Assembly (NCBI GenBank): GCA_003049485.1
Contig: PYST01000038.1
Coordinates: forward strand, 118,669 to 182,668
Length of the DNA stretch: 64,000 bases
Direction of reading: 5' to 3'
DNA from: Ophioceras dolichostomum
Taxonomy: Eukaryota > Ascomycota > Sordariomycetes > Magnaporthales > Ophioceraceae
Shown: positions 25,334 to 37,835 of the stretch, in pieces
How positions within the stretch are numbered: position 1 is the first letter of the stretch
Layout: the number at the start of each line of letters is the position of its first letter
Made by a program: the position numbers and the translations under genes
The notes under the pieces: model-generated
Seen by the model: the letters and a program-made list of their open reading frames with translations, nothing else
Databases searched by the model: none
What the model was told of the DNA's origin: nothing

Positions 25334-27267
25334 AAGCAAGTTGCTAGACTCTCTCCGCTGACCGCCAGATGCCAGTACGCAAGTTACGAGCGAGGTACGG
25401 TAATAAGCCGACGACGACCTTGCTTTCGAGCTGAGCGAGCTTACCCTCCCAGAGAGAGCGAGATCTTCAAATTTGTCTGCTGTGCCAAGTTCAGTCCCCT
25501 TGTTCAGTCCCCTGTTCAGTCCGTCCCCTTGTCCCAGTCCCTGCTTTTCCAGCTTTCCAGCCGCCCACCCGGAGAAAAGAGTCCGGCGAAGGTGACGTTA
25601 ACGTGCATTTGGAGTCGGTGCGGGCACGCCAGCGGACAAGGCATTGCTGGCTGGCACTCTGGAAGACACGCAGATTGCCTGACTGGCAGGGCGAAGACAG
25701 GAGGGAGCAGGGGCCGTGCGGACTGACAGGCAGAAAAGAGGCCAGATCAGGTCGTCGAGGTAGCGATCTGTCTCGCCCTCTTTCCATACGCAATACTCTC
25801 TCTAGTACAACATAGGCGTGCAAGAGTTAGTTGTTAGCTCGCACGCACGAGATACCTACCCATCACCATCGTGCCTCCGTGCCTTGTCAGTCAGTCACAG
25901 TCAGACAGGTGTGCAGGCTCACAAGCCGGTTGGTTGGTGAGCAAAGGACAGAGCCCAGACCAGGGCTTTATCTTGCCCAACCTTAATCCCGGAGGCTATC
26001 TGGATCTAGACCCTCGAGAACCCCTTTCGTGTCCCTCTCCTTCCTCCTCCAGCAGTGCCAGCCTCCCCTCCTCCTGTGTCTCCCTGCTCTGGCAGTCAGG
26101 CCGTGGGCGGGCGCAACAGGCGGGCGGTTCGGAAGTTACGGGAGCAAAGTTGGCGGTGTGCGACCACGGCTTGTGCGGGTGGGTGGCGGACACAAGCAGA
26201 TTAGCGGGGGAGGATATTTTGGGGCAGGGGTCCTAAAGGGTGCAGGGGGGGCCTGAGGGGCAGGCACTGGGATCATCAAATCGGTCTGGTGGTGTGGGGT
26301 CTGATCACAGTGGTGTGGAGTGAAGCTCAGTGGCAATTCACAGCAGAGCGGGAGAGGCTTAAGAAGCAGAAAAGAACCTACCCTTGTGGGGCAGTAGCCA
26401 AAGTGAACCGTGAGAACTTGCTTCGTTCTGAGCTTCCTGCTGTGAAGAAGAAGAAAAAACCCTGCTTTTGCGACAAAACAGGAAGATACGGGATATGACG
26501 AAAGTGGCCGACGTGCATCAAATAGGCCAAAACCAAGAAGCCAGAAACCTCGGTTCCGTACTGTTAGGTTATTTTTGGATATGGCTTCCCTTTTTTCCAA
26601 TGTCCGAGCAGCATTTGAGTCTAAACCGTCACCTCTGATATTACAGAATTTTAGACTGTAAGTGACAGTTCTCTCACCACTGTGTGGCTCTAATTTCCTC
26701 TCAGCCGCTAGAGAACCTGCTGGATCCGGTGGAGGAAAAAAAAAAAAAAAAAGTGAAGAGCACGCGAACATGATGCTCAGAGGTAGGAAGCTTGTGTGCC
26801 CGTCAAGCTTGGCCCCCGTATTTGGTCTTGGTCGGGGAGGTGATGCAGAAATGCAGCCGAGGATCATCCTTGTTGTCGTCATCCCCAATTCTCTGGGCCC
26901 CTCTCTTCCCCTCTCCCCCTCTCCCCTCACACCAGCCTGGATATTGCCTCTCACGAGCCCTCTACGTAGTTAGAGGCTCGTGACATAGGTGTTGGGGGCG
27001 CGATGCTCTCTAATACACAGGCGCTTATGGAAGTCGGCATCTAGGGCTCAATATCTTCGTATCTGGTGATTTTTCCGCAGAACAGGAGCTGGAAAGAAAG
27101 TAGGTAACGAGGTACCCAAGCAAGAGGAGACCGGTCCAGAGCGTTTTCCAAAGCGTTCTGCAAGTGCAACTTGAACTTGGGTGCGAACGAGCACCCTCCT
27201 GATCACGTTGTCCTCTGTCCTCCTGCCCTCTCAGGTGGTGCTCTCTGAGACCCGGTGCACCTGGCAC

Positions 27268-27322
27268 CTGGACTGCACCTGGACTGCACCTGGACTGCAC
27301 CTGGACTGCACCTGGACTGCAC
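27268..27322. repeat. 11-bp minisatellite, CTGGACTGCAC x5
   Basis: Five perfect head-to-tail copies. Because 11 is not a multiple of 3, the array would shift any reading frame, which argues against the overlapping open frames being real. Confidence 0.9.
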
Positions 27323-28099
27323 GCCACGCCACACAGAAAGCAAGCACGCAAGCAAAGCAGCACCACAGTCACGTTTCCCTCACACTTACGCAAGTCTGCT
27401 TGCAGATCCCTTCCCATTCCGCGGGCCGCTCGCAGGTCGCTTCGCAGGGAGAGTTGATAATTTTAAGCAGTTTCGTCGTTCCATCGGCGAATCGCGAATC
27501 AGATGCGCAGGATGGAACTTGGGAAAGGGTCCGGAGGCGGAGGGAGGTGCATGAGCTGCAGGAAAAGTTGATGAATCCAGCGCCAGCCCCAGACAGAAGA
27601 AGCAACCCAGCAACTTGGCAATGGAGGCACAGTGTTAGCCTCCGGGCGCAAATGGTTGCCGCTATATTGCCTCTCTGCTTTGATTTTTGTTGTCACGAGA
27701 GAGATTTCGTAATCTGCTTGCTTCGTTTCTTCTTCGCTTGGATGTTTGTGGCGGGAGGATGCTCAAATGCTGTCCATTGTTGAAATGCCGAACCGAACTA
27801 GTGGTTGCTTTTTAGTCTCTTCTACTGTGGTATTCTTCATGCTGCCATGCGAGCAAAATTGGAAAGGTGGAAAGGGAAGGTGGCGCTAGATCAAGCCTCA
27901 AACTCGGCGTTCCGCCCTCGCGGTGATTTGTTTTAGGGGAATGTTGAGATGAGCTTTTTGCAAGTCTTCTGCAACTGCGACAAACGGTGGCGAAAACCCC
28001 AAGCCAACGATGGCCCGACGACTGGAGGTTGTCGACGGCCCTCCGGTTCCCGGCTCTGGACGACTCTCTGGCGAGATTCCCACCCCCTCCTACTTTCCC

Positions 28100-31000
28100 A
28101 TCCCACTTCCGGCATCAGCCTCCTACCACAGGAGTGGTGCTTGTAGATAGTCGAGAATTCTTGTCCCCCAAGCCCCCTATTCTATCGAAATAACCTGCTC
28201 CTCCCCCTGTCCCGGCCCCCATCCACTCCCGTTCCCCGTCCATTCCCCGTCATCGTCTTCTCCGTCAACAAAACGGATCAGGGAACGACCCTAGAAGTCC
28301 TCGCACAGTGTCACCCACTACACCCACGCCCCGTCCCACAGAGGGCACGAACTTCATGGCCTCCCAGCTCCTTGCCTGGGCTTCCTATTGATCCAGCCCT
28401 CAGGTGAGGACAACGGAGGATCGACCACTCTATGTGCGAAGAGCACACTAGTGCTCCCAAGGAGATTGGATTAGCGCTATACCTTGCCCACCATCTGTCC
28501 TGCCTACCTGACTACGTGCGTTCGCAGGGCTCCTCCTCCATTCTTCAACATGCCAACTTGCCAGCCTGCCTAACTACCTACCTTAAATACCTTAGGTACC
28601 TAGTAGGTACTGAGGTACTTAGGCGAAAGAGCAAGCAAGCAAGAGAGCAAGTGACCTCACATAACACCGAACCGGCTGGCTGCTGGTTGCTGGCAGGTTG
28701 TTCGGCATGTAAGTAGGAGGAGATATGAAGGTAGGTCGGTATGCAGGTAAGTACAAGAGCTATGGGATTGGTGCGATGGTACATTCGCGCCATGCTACCC
28801 GACGTGTTGAAGTGGCAGCAGGTCCCTGCCGCTGGCTTTCCCGCCGGCCAGCTCTCCGCTTGGCTGCCTCAACTCTCAGTCTCATCTCTCGACTCTACTC
28901 TCAAGACTCTGGAGCTTTTTGGCCACCCACGCCGCCCTTCTCCCGTACACCTCCACCCTCCCGCACCCTTTCACTCACTTTATTCCCCGTCCTCACTACC
29001 CCCCCTCCCTTGGGACCCCTCCCCATCTTAACCCCCAACTCCTCCCGTTGAACACAACGAAGGCGGAGGGGCCCGCATGGCCCGGCATCTTCCCTGACCC
29101 CCGTCTGTCCCCCCCTCCCATGTACACACCACTTGTCGTCCAGTCTCACGGAGCCCGCGCCCGTCTTTGCTTTCCCCATATATGATTGCGCATAGGGCAA
29201 AGATCGCCGCGATCCAAACCTGTCCATCCGTGTCATCCTCGCTCTATCACTTGCTAGTTTGCCGAGACTTTGCGCGCCCGCAATCCGTTCTGCCTCTTCT
29301 GCCAGCTGCCTCCCTCGCCTCCTCCACCCAGACCCCTGCTGGCTTGCTAATAATTTCCTGCATGCCACTCTTTGCTCCGAATTCCTCCCCCCTCTGATCC
29401 ACACAGACGGCACCGACTACCCTCCTAGTCAACTACTGTACTGTGGTACTTCATCCATCAAGGCCGAGCCCACCCCTCCTCCCGTCCGTCCTTCTTGCCA
29501 CATCCAGCACCACATCCACCATCCGTAGGCCTAGTTTAACCCTGGTTCCCCTAGACTCTGCCCTGCCCTGCCCAACGAGGCGCCACTAAGACTACTGCTC
29601 ACCCTCTGCTGTGCGCCGCAAGTCAAACTAGAACCGTTTTGCCGTTCTACCTATCCTGTCAGTTGTTGACCTTCTTGCCATCTTACCGTCTCCGGCCAAG
29701 ACGCATTCATCACGCCTATTGGCCCTCATCCCGCCTCCTGGTGGACAAGCCACCCAGGGAGACTGGCGACGCCCACTCCCCGCTCATGTTTGTTCTAATC
29801 CACTTTGAAACAGAAGCAGAGAAGAGGAGAGGAAGCAAGGGAGGTGCAGCACGGGGATCACAGTTTGGGCGGGTAAGGCGGGCTTCCTTAGCTTCTTCGG
29901 CAACGGGACGCCGGCTTAATAAACGACTGTGGCGAAACTACGTGCTTCGGAGGCAGGCCAAGCCAAGCGCGTCGTGCCAGTCCTCCACCAGCGGTCCAGT
30001 GAGCCAGTCCATCCACCCGTCCACCAGTACACCAGTCTACCATTACCGTCCAGTCCACCAGAGAACCAGTTAACCAGACAGAGCCCGCCAGAGCCAGCCA
30101 GTCAGGCCAAGCCAGCTTACAAAACTCTCTGGCCGCGCATCTTCTGCCACAACCTCCCTCCTCCCTCCCTCGCCTACCCCGACCTACGTACCTACGAGCT
30201 GCCCACCCATCGCCTCCAGCCTCTCTCTCTGCCTCCATAACCATTCTTGTTGTCTTTGCCTCCGCCGCCAGCGCTCTTCCTGCTCTGCACCAGCCACAAT
30301 CCCCGCGGAAAGCCCAAGAAATCTGTACCAAACGCCACCACGCCGTCTTCACTACCCTGGCCCGTCGCCATCCCCATCCCCATTGGCACCTCATTTCACT
30401 CCATACAACCAATCCCGAGCAGTGCCGCCTGATAGAGATATAACAAAGGGGCAAAAGAAGACACCCTTGATACGTTGTCGAACTCCGTGATTTTCTCGCC
30501 GTCTCCGGGTAGCCTGGAGAGGCGCTGTATTTTTGCGTTGGCCGGCTCCCTCCCTGGAGCTCTCAGCACCACCCTGGCGGACCCTCCAGAACAGGAAAGA
30601 GTCCAGAATATCACCGGAAGGACGAGCAGCAGCCCGAGCAATCTGGGCAATCTCAGCAGCCTCACTACAGGACATGGGTTCGATCTGCAGCCCCGCCTAA
30701 AAGACTTCTTCTCCCTCTGTCGTTTTGTTTCTCACGGACACCTTTTTGGTCATTATCATTAATAATACCCTCCCTCCCTCTCATACGGTATTTTCAGCTT
30801 CTTTTCTGTGAATTGCTGGAATATTCGCAGCCGGGCGCGAGAACCTGGTCTTGCTCCTATCTTTCTTGGATTCTTCTCTTCTTGGAATACCTTGACGTCT
30901 ACTATCTACTCTTCTCTCCCGTATTATTCGGTTCCTTGGTCGTCCGTGGCGCCTTATTCTTTCCTCGCCTGCCCCCTTCAAGCCAACTCCCCCATCCTCT

Positions 31001-31355
31001 TTAATCCTCCCTATGCAGCCAAACTTCCACACAGCCTTTCCTTGATATACTGCAACAATCTTCGTTCATTTACATAGACTACCCTTGCCTCTCGGCTCCC
31101 TGGGCTCTTCAGAATCCCCTATCATATCTTATCATATCTTTTCTCTCCCGACTCTTACGCCGGAGGGAGCTCCAAGACGGGACAAACCATACGCACTTCT
31201 CTGGTCTTTGTATTTGTTTCACACTGTATCTGGTATCTCCTGCCAGGCTCACATCTCATATCCTAGTAGTACCATTTTCTAAGCGCCTGTCGGTTCGGTT
31301 TTCGCATTTTTTCTCGGCTGTTTAATTCGGCCAGGGGACGCAACGATACCTACCA
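28100..31355 (+). promoter_or_regulatory. Pyrimidine-rich gene-free leader/promoter of the RRM-YTH gene
   Basis: About 3.2 kb in which the plus strand is markedly C/T-rich for long stretches (for example 28860-29160 and 30770-31330), with no convincing open frame. Pyrimidine-rich promoters and leaders are common just 5' of fungal start codons, so a long 5' untranslated region or promoter of the YTH gene is the simplest reading. The degenerate CCAGT/CCACC-rich patch at about 29980-30110 is low-complexity DNA. The true transcript start cannot be placed from sequence. Confidence 0.4.
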
Positions 31356-34059
31356 ATGGGGGATGTCTCGCCTCCTTCCGGCACAGGAAACGACCACCCG
31401 ACACCACAGCAGCAGCAGCAACAGGCCCTTGCGGCAGCAACACCGACCCAAGCAGGAGGAGTAACAGCAACAGCAACGGCAACAACAGGAGGAGCTTCCG
31501 CAATACCTCAGGATCAGGGAGGATATTCGTTTGTAGCGTACGGCTCCACGGATCCGCAGGCCCCCTTCTCCTCGCAGTTCCAGCAACAACAGGGCCAATA
31601 CAGGGAGCAACAGCATGCGTATTCGTCCTCGCAGTACGACATGGCACAACAACAAGCATTAGGCCGAGCAACCGGGCCTTACAACATGGGCATGGTTATG
31701 AACGCCCTCCCTCAGCAGCAGCCCGGCTTCCGTCCAGGCCAGGCACAGGGGCAGGGGCTGGGTCAGGGTCAGGGCCAGGTTCAAGGTCAGGGGCAGCGAT
31801 ACAACAACACCATGCCGCCAGGCGCCTCGGCGACCATGGCGGCCAGCCAGCAGACGATGCAGCAGGCCGTAGCCGCCTATGCCGGCGCCGCGGCTGCCGC
31901 CATGAACGCCATGAACGCCATTCCCGGCCAGCCCGCGTACTACATGCCACAGCACGGGGCGATGCCCCCGTACTATGGCGCCTCGCCTCAGCCGCAGCAG
32001 CAGCAGGAAGCAATGTCTCCGACGAGGGCGACGAACATGCCAAACATGCCACCAACATTGCCGCCAAATATGGCCTTCTACCCTCAAAACGCCGGCGCGG
32101 CGCCGTACTACTACGCCCACGCCGGTCACTTCCCGGGACAGGGCCAGGGCGTCATGCAGACGCAGCAATACATGCCACAGCCGGGGGCTCAAGGGGATCA
32201 CCGTATGGTTCACCAGCAGCACCAGCAGCAACACCACCACCCCCATCCCCAACATGTCCACCATCACCAACAGCAGCAGCAGCATCATATGGCAGGACCC
32301 AGTGGTGCGAACTACACCCAGCCCTCTGGGCAGGGAGAGGGTGAGGAACTATCATAGATATAATAGATCACACAGGAGGAGATTTTGAAAAGTCTACTAA
32401 CGTCTTAACGTTACCTCTCCGATTCAGGGGTTAAAGCAACGGAGTCTCGATCGAGCGTCGTCCGCGGCCCTCCGAGGAAACCAAGACAAAGTGGTGAGTT
32501 GAGTCAGCTTTGTCTCCTTTGCTTTGATGAAACAAAACCAGGTTCATCATCGTACCTATTCCACCGGCCTATAGGAACCAACACTAACTGATACGTTTCT
32601 CCCTTCCTTTTTGCACACAAACCAGGACATGCCATCTGGATCGGCAACCTCCCTCCACAGACGGACCTGATGAGCCTGGTCTACCACGTCTGCAAAGAGG
32701 CCCGGGGCCTCGAGTCTCTCTTCCTCATCTCCAAGAGCAACTGCGCCTTCGCCAACTTCAAGGACGAGCAGGCCTGCCTCCAGGCCCAGCAGAAGCTGCA
32801 TGACTCCAAGTTCCAGGCCGTCCGGCTGGTCAGCCGCCTGCGCAAGAGCACCGTGGAGGGCGCCTCGGGCATCACCGCACCCACCGGTCCCGCCTCGGCG
32901 TCCTCGCCCCGCCCCCCGTCCACGGTCATGTCTCAGGACGCCCCGCCCGCCCCGACTGCCGTCGATTCTGAGAAGGACGACGGGAGCGTCACCGCGGGAT
33001 CAGCGTCAGTTCCGGGGACGACGTCATCCCAGGATGCTGCGTCCACGCCTCAGACACAGACTGGGGTGGAAGGATCGACACCGCAGAAGGACAGGTACTT
33101 CATTCTCAAGAGCTTGACGGTCGAGGACCTGGAGCTCAGCGTCCAGACCGGCATCTGGGCCACGCAGTCGCACAACGAGAAGAGCCTGAACTCTGCATTC
33201 CAGGTACGGATGGAATATCAATTTACATTCCCGCTCCCCCTTTCTTTCTCTCACTCTCAACTAGGGAGGGACCTATCTAAGTACGCATGGGCCAAGAGCT
33301 AACTAACCCTTTCTTCCCTCCCAAAAAAAACAGTCCGCAGACAACGTCTACCTCGTCTTCTCCGCCAACAAGTCCGGCGAGTACTTCGGCTTCGCCCGCA
33401 TGACCTCGCCCATCAACGAGGACCCGTCCGCGGCCATCGAGTTCGCGCCCAAGGCGCAGTCGGCCGCCGACGCGGGCCTCCCGAAGGCCATCCCCACCGA
33501 GCCGACCGAGTTCGCGCCCAGGGGCAGCATCATGGACGACTCGGAGCGGGGCACCATCTTCTGGGAGGCGGATTTGTCGCCTGAGGAACAACAAGAGGAT
33601 GCAGCGACGGTGACAACGGAAGGTGAGGGGATAGGGGCTGCCGATGATGCGGGCAGCACGAAGAGTGGTGGTGGTGGTGGAGGAGGAGGAGTCAGCGGCA
33701 GTGGTGGTGGACCACCCGAGTCGAAGGCGTGGGGCAAGCCGTTCCGGCTCGAGTGGGTGAGCACGGCGCGCCTGCCGTTCTACAGGGCGAGGGGCCTGCG
33801 GAACCCGTGGAACTCGAACAGGGAGGTCAAGATCGCGAGGGACGGCACCGAGCTCGAGCCATCGGTTGGGAGAAGGCTGACGAGCCTTTTCCCGCCCAAG
33901 GCGATTCAGGGGCAGGGGCAGGGCGGTTCGGTGGCGGTCACTGGTGGAGGAGGTGCGGGCGTGAGGCAGCATCAGCAGCAGCAGCAGCCGATGGTGATGA
34001 TGGGGGGCGCCGGGGCAGCTGGGGGTTATGCGCCGCCTATGCGACCGGCGTACCAGTAG
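31356..34059 (+). CDS. RRM- and YTH-domain RNA-binding protein (putative m6A reader)
   Basis: Proposed exons: 31356-32340, 32428-32493, 32626-33203 and 33334-34059, with GT-AG junctions and a closing frame; 784 aa. Residues 1-330 are Gln/Gly/Met/His-rich, prion-like low complexity with CAG runs. An RRM-like domain spans about 352-430, starting HAIWIGNLPP, with CAFANF as the second RNP motif. A YTH domain spans about 506-730 (DRYFILKSL, GIWATQ, VYLVFSANKSGEYFGFARM, LPFYRARGLRNPWN, RDGTELEP). The two aromatic-cage tryptophans expected for N6-methyladenosine binding are visible (about W528 and W702). The YTH domain is split by a variable insert of about 105 residues (about 566-673) with a Gly run. 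It probably recognises methylated RNA in the nucleus, affecting RNA fate; this is family inference. The exact ortholog (YTHDC1- or Mmi1-like) is not resolved. Confidence 0.92.
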
Positions 34060-34748
34060 TGATGATGAATGACGATGACAAATAGGCAGGCAGGCCAACT
34101 GGATGGGACATAGATGGCCGGCCCCTTGAATCACACGACGGGATCTGATCTTTACTACACTTCACTAAGTACTATGGATGCTGGGTGGGCATAAAACTCT
34201 GGTCGGATATCAAAGGACAAGGAAGGGGCAATAATGAAAAGGAGGCAGGCTGCGGAAGGCTCTCTTCTCATGTTTGTGTGTGTCGTCTAGGCGCTCCTGG
34301 GATGGATAAAACGGAGGGGGACTGACTGCCGATGGAAAGGGGCTATTGGGGGAGTCTGGGCACGGGGTGCTGGGGATGCTGGAAAATAGCGGGTGAAGGG
34401 GTTTGGATTCGGGTTTTGGGATTCGGGTTTTGGACAAGCTTGGGAGGGGTAATCTAGGGAGAGAAGTGAAGCGTCGTGATGTTAGATGATACCTGATCTG
34501 CGGACCTACCTCACCTTACCTAGGTGCTCCCTGCCTACCTACCTACCTAGCTGGTGCCCTTCCATCTATTCACATACGTCTGCTATCTACACGCGCGGCT
34601 CACAAGTGCCCAGGGAGTAAGGCCTGAAGGCCCAAGTGAGAAAATAACCGGACGGATGTGGCCTGCGCCAGTACCTACTACTCAACGGAACGTGACACCT
34701 TGCCTGCAGAAAGAGAGAAAAAGGCTTCGCTAGTCTATAGGCCGTCTA
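34060..34748. other. Intergenic span between convergent genes
   Basis: About 690 bp between the YTH gene and the acetyltransferase, whose 3' ends face each other. It contains a CCTA/TAGG motif block (34503-34552). No gene is supported. Confidence 0.5.
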
Positions 34749-36527
34749 TCACACCAGCAGACCGAATCTCTGCTCCTCGCCGAACCTAGCCAAAGCGGAA
34801 CTGATATCGGCAACCATCTTAATCACCACCTCGCCGTCAACCATCCCCTCCTGCCAGCTGACGGTGACGGCGCAGGGACCACCGGCGACGGTGGCGACGC
34901 TGAGGGTTATCGCCGGCCCAGCCGTGCTCGGGCCCTGAGACATGAAAGACCGCGTGACGCACCAGCAGCTAGAGTCGTGATCACCATCATCATTGTCATC
35001 GCCGGGGTTAGGGTTAGGGGTCCTTCTCCGCCGCATGTCCAGAACTCCGATGTTGGATACCTCCCACGTCGCATTCCGCGGCTTCCCGACCTGTTCAAGG
35101 AGACGGCCCATCCAGCCTCCCGGCGTCAGCTTCCTCAAACCAGCATGCTCGTCGTCCAGGGGAAGTCTATCTGCCAGCTGTTTGAAGGACGCCCGAAGAT
35201 CGCGGGCGAGGTCCCAGATCAGGACCTCCTCCTCCCGTGCCTTAGCCTCGACCTCCTTGTCGAGGCTATCATCGTCTCCGCTGTCACCACCACCACTGCC
35301 TTTTCCTCCTCCTCCGCTTGGGGCCCTAGCCGACAACTGTCGAATCCGAGCAACAAGCTCGGGGCCGAATTCGTACCTGTGGCCCGTCACAAGTGGGACC
35401 GTCATTGTTGTCCTGTCGACCCTGTTCGTATAACGGCGGAGGCTCACCGGAGTGTCGGCCGCAAACCATAGTGGTGGCAGCCCACGGTCGTTATGAGCGT
35501 GGGCGTCCTCCACATCTTCCCCGCCAGCGCCGCTTGGTAGCAGACGGCGGGACAAGCTCACGAGCGTAAGCACATGAAGCAGCGCCGTCAAGGTCGTGCC
35601 GTGCTCCCTGCTGGCCTGAACCAACCCGTCCACTGTCTCCCGCGGAATGGTAAATAGTCGGATGCTTGTGCGAAACGTATCCAAGTTCACCGGCCGACTG
35701 GTCCAGGGGAGGAGGGCTCCGGCTGCACGAGGGCGACCGAGCTGGAGCCAGGTCGGGGCCACGCGGTTCCAGGCCACGCGGGCGCGGAACGGCCACGAGA
35801 AGCGGAAGCCGATGAGGTCTTCTTGAGGAGGAGGGAGGAGACAAAGGTGGCTGGAGAGATCAAGAACGTGGTCTCTCAACTCAGCCGGCGGGCTCGGGCT
35901 ACCGCTTCCGCTGCCGATGGCCAGGGCCTCGAGCAGGTGCGAGTGGAACAGACCGCCGCCTCCGCCATCCGAGATGGAATGATGAAAGGCAAACATGATG
36001 TCCAAGACAACATCCCCGTTGGCGGAGTGACCTTCCGAAGCGCCACCTACCCCGTCGTGATCTCCGCCTGCCTGCCCCCTCTGGACGACTACAACCCGCC
36101 AAGGGGGCCGACGCTCAATTTCTTCAAAGAGCTCGTCATGCTGGCGTTCCACCAACCGCATGAGCTCCTCGTCACCGTCACCACCACCGTCATCATAATC
36201 ATCCCCGCTATCAGCAAGGACCTCCTCGAACCGAAGATGGTCCCTGAGGTTGATACTCGGCACCCGTACAAACTGCGGTGCTGCGGTGCCCTCCCCTGCG
36301 ATTGCCACCCTCAACACGTCGAGCTTTAGGACGACCCTGGCGAGCGCGGCTTCCACCTCCGCCTTCGGGGACGAGGCGGAGGGGGAGGAGGAGTCGCCAG
36401 ACCGGGCACGCACGTACCGGCATGTGTTCATCACGCGGCGATACCAGCCGAACCAGTGGCGCGCAGACGACAGCTCCTCGTAGCTCCCGAGCGGGCGGAC
36501 GATCGTGGTGGTGCCGTCTGCCGCCAT
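34749..36527 (-). CDS. Alcohol-acetyltransferase-like enzyme (AATase / condensation-fold family)
   Basis: A single exon. I start at the Met at 36527 (MAADGTTTIVRPLGSYEELSS), where family-like sequence begins, rather than the upstream in-frame Met at 36626; 592 aa. The core motif HHxxxDG is present as HHSISDG (about residues 182-188), with His183 as the expected general base of acyltransferases in this fold. The family's late motif appears as EVSNIGVLDM near residue 530. Typical substrates are acetyl-CoA plus a small alcohol, or another acceptor in secondary metabolism. No neighbouring biosynthetic genes point to a product. Asp/Gly-rich inserts (about 105-120 and 410-425) look like lineage-specific expansions. 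A CCCTAACCCTAACCCC run near 35006-35022 encodes a PNPNPG insert. Confidence 0.8.
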   Translation of the reverse strand: MAADGTTTIVRPLGSYEELSSARHWFGWYRRVMNTCRYVRARSGDSSSPSASSPKAEVEAALARVVLKLDVLRVAIAGEGTAAPQFVRVPSINLRDHLRFEEVLADSGDDYDDGGGDGDEELMRLVERQHDELFEEIERRPPWRVVVVQRGQAGGDHDGVGGASEGHSANGDVVLDIMFAFHHSISDGGGGGLFHSHLLEALAIGSGSGSPSPPAELRDHVLDLSSHLCLLPPPQEDLIGFRFSWPFRARVAWNRVAPTWLQLGRPRAAGALLPWTSRPVNLDTFRTSIRLFTIPRETVDGLVQASREHGTTLTALLHVLTLVSLSRRLLPSGAGGEDVEDAHAHNDRGLPPLWFAADTPVSLRRYTNRVDRTTMTVPLVTGHRYEFGPELVARIRQLSARAPSGGGGKGSGGGDSGDDDSLDKEVEAKAREEEVLIWDLARDLRASFKQLADRLPLDDEHAGLRKLTPGGWMGRLLEQVGKPRNATWEVSNIGVLDMRRRRTPNPNPGDDNDDGDHDSSCWCVTRSFMSQGPSTAGPAITLSVATVAGGPCAVTVSWQEGMVDGEVVIKMVADISSALARFGEEQRFGLLV

Positions 36528-37835
36528 CTTGGAGTGGGAAAGCTGGGCTGGTAAACTAGGAAGTGGGAGAACGACACGGATCAAATGATAAAGGAACGCA
36601 TCGAGAAATGCGTTCAGCAAATGCAACCCCTAAGATCATCGCACCCAGGCACTTATTATAATGATATGCAGAAGCAGCTTGCTTCCCCATATAGAATCAA
36701 CCTCTGCTCCTTTCTAAGCTACCTCCGTTGGGAGGCACAACGCCCCCCTCTTTTTCTATGTTAGGAGGATGCTGCTATGTTAGGAAGACACGCCATATGT
36801 GACCCACAGAATAAGACTCGTCAGTTAGGTGCCACCTCCACGGGGCTGAATATGCCTCCCTCGAGTGCCAAACAAGGCCGGCCTTTGCCTCCAACATACT
36901 TCGTACGAAATAGAGACGATGGAATAGATAGAAGCGGGACATTACTTGGCGTTGGCTGGCTTCAAGCATTGAGGGAGGCGGGAGTCACTCTATCCTGCAT
37001 CCCTGTCCCGATGAGTCAGCAGGAGAGTTAAACTCGACCACCACCAACGAGTATCGAGTGAGGTGGGTGTTTATCGCAATCCTGTTCGATCTACCTGCCT
37101 CTTTATATACCGCCTGGGTTACGATATGTACGTTAAAATATGAGCGAAACGCCGTAGCGATTCATGAAAGCTGACATCTGATAGGTGGTGATAGCTGGTG
37201 GTAGGCCTCCCGCCTTTCATCTCATGGCCTTCCGGTACGGGTGTGACTACCTTAGGTACTCTGTTGGCGTGGATTGCTTTTTCTACTTGTTCTCTGTTTG
37301 CTCATACGGGCAAGCGTCTCCCACAGCCCCCTTCCCCTCCTCAAGTTAACGATTTTTGAGTCAACCATATTCCTTAAATTTTCTTCTGTTAGGGAACCAG
37401 TTCTGTTCGTCGCCTCGAATATAATTCGAAGCACCTAAGGTACCTACCTCCCTTCCTCGGGTAGCTCGATGGCTGCTCTATTTGATGGTCCAACGGCGTC
37501 ATTTCGGGTTCTGGCTTGCTAGGCGGATCGTGGACGATTTTACTGCTGTTTCTTGTTTCTGATTGCTGTCTCTATCCATAGTACGTATTTCGTTGACTCC
37601 CAGGCTGGTCGGACGTCAGGACGAGCTCCTACTCCCGTTCCTGACCACATGAAAGGCTGTGGCTGTCATCCAGTTATTTTCAAACTCTTCCCATCCATCC
37701 ATATATGGTACCCATCTCCAGGATTACCTCTTAAAAAACCGCACCACTCTATTTCTCACTTCTCATTGGTACCTACTAGGTACCTGTCCTCGCTATTCTC
37801 GTTGCTAAACCGGTCTTCGTGGAAGACGGACGGAA
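36528..37835. promoter_or_regulatory. Divergent promoter region, acetyltransferase and NTase-like gene
   Basis: About 1.3 kb between the two start codons. It is more AT-rich than the exons. TAGGTACCTA-type motifs occur at 37247-37260, 37431-37450 and 37769-37785, the last about 50 bp upstream of the start of the right-hand gene. No coding frame is supported. Confidence 0.5.

Larger units (their letters stand above)
22667..28100. other. Gene-free span 3' of pre7, about 5.4 kb
   Basis: No open frame here has a recognisable domain. The longest, minus 26136-26954 (272 codons), is low complexity with Phe and Pro runs and is treated as chance. The span does hold tandem repeats: a GGGCCT/GGGTCT hexamer at 22670-22719, an AGTCTCGN octamer at 24246-24286, (GTCA)n at 25311-25333 and an 11-bp minisatellite at 27268-27322. 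Confidence 0.5.

Noticed and set aside
26136..26954. Minus-strand frame of 272 codons in the gene-free span
   Set aside because: Contains Phe and Pro runs from homopolymers, no domain, and no conserved-looking block. Treated as a chance opening.
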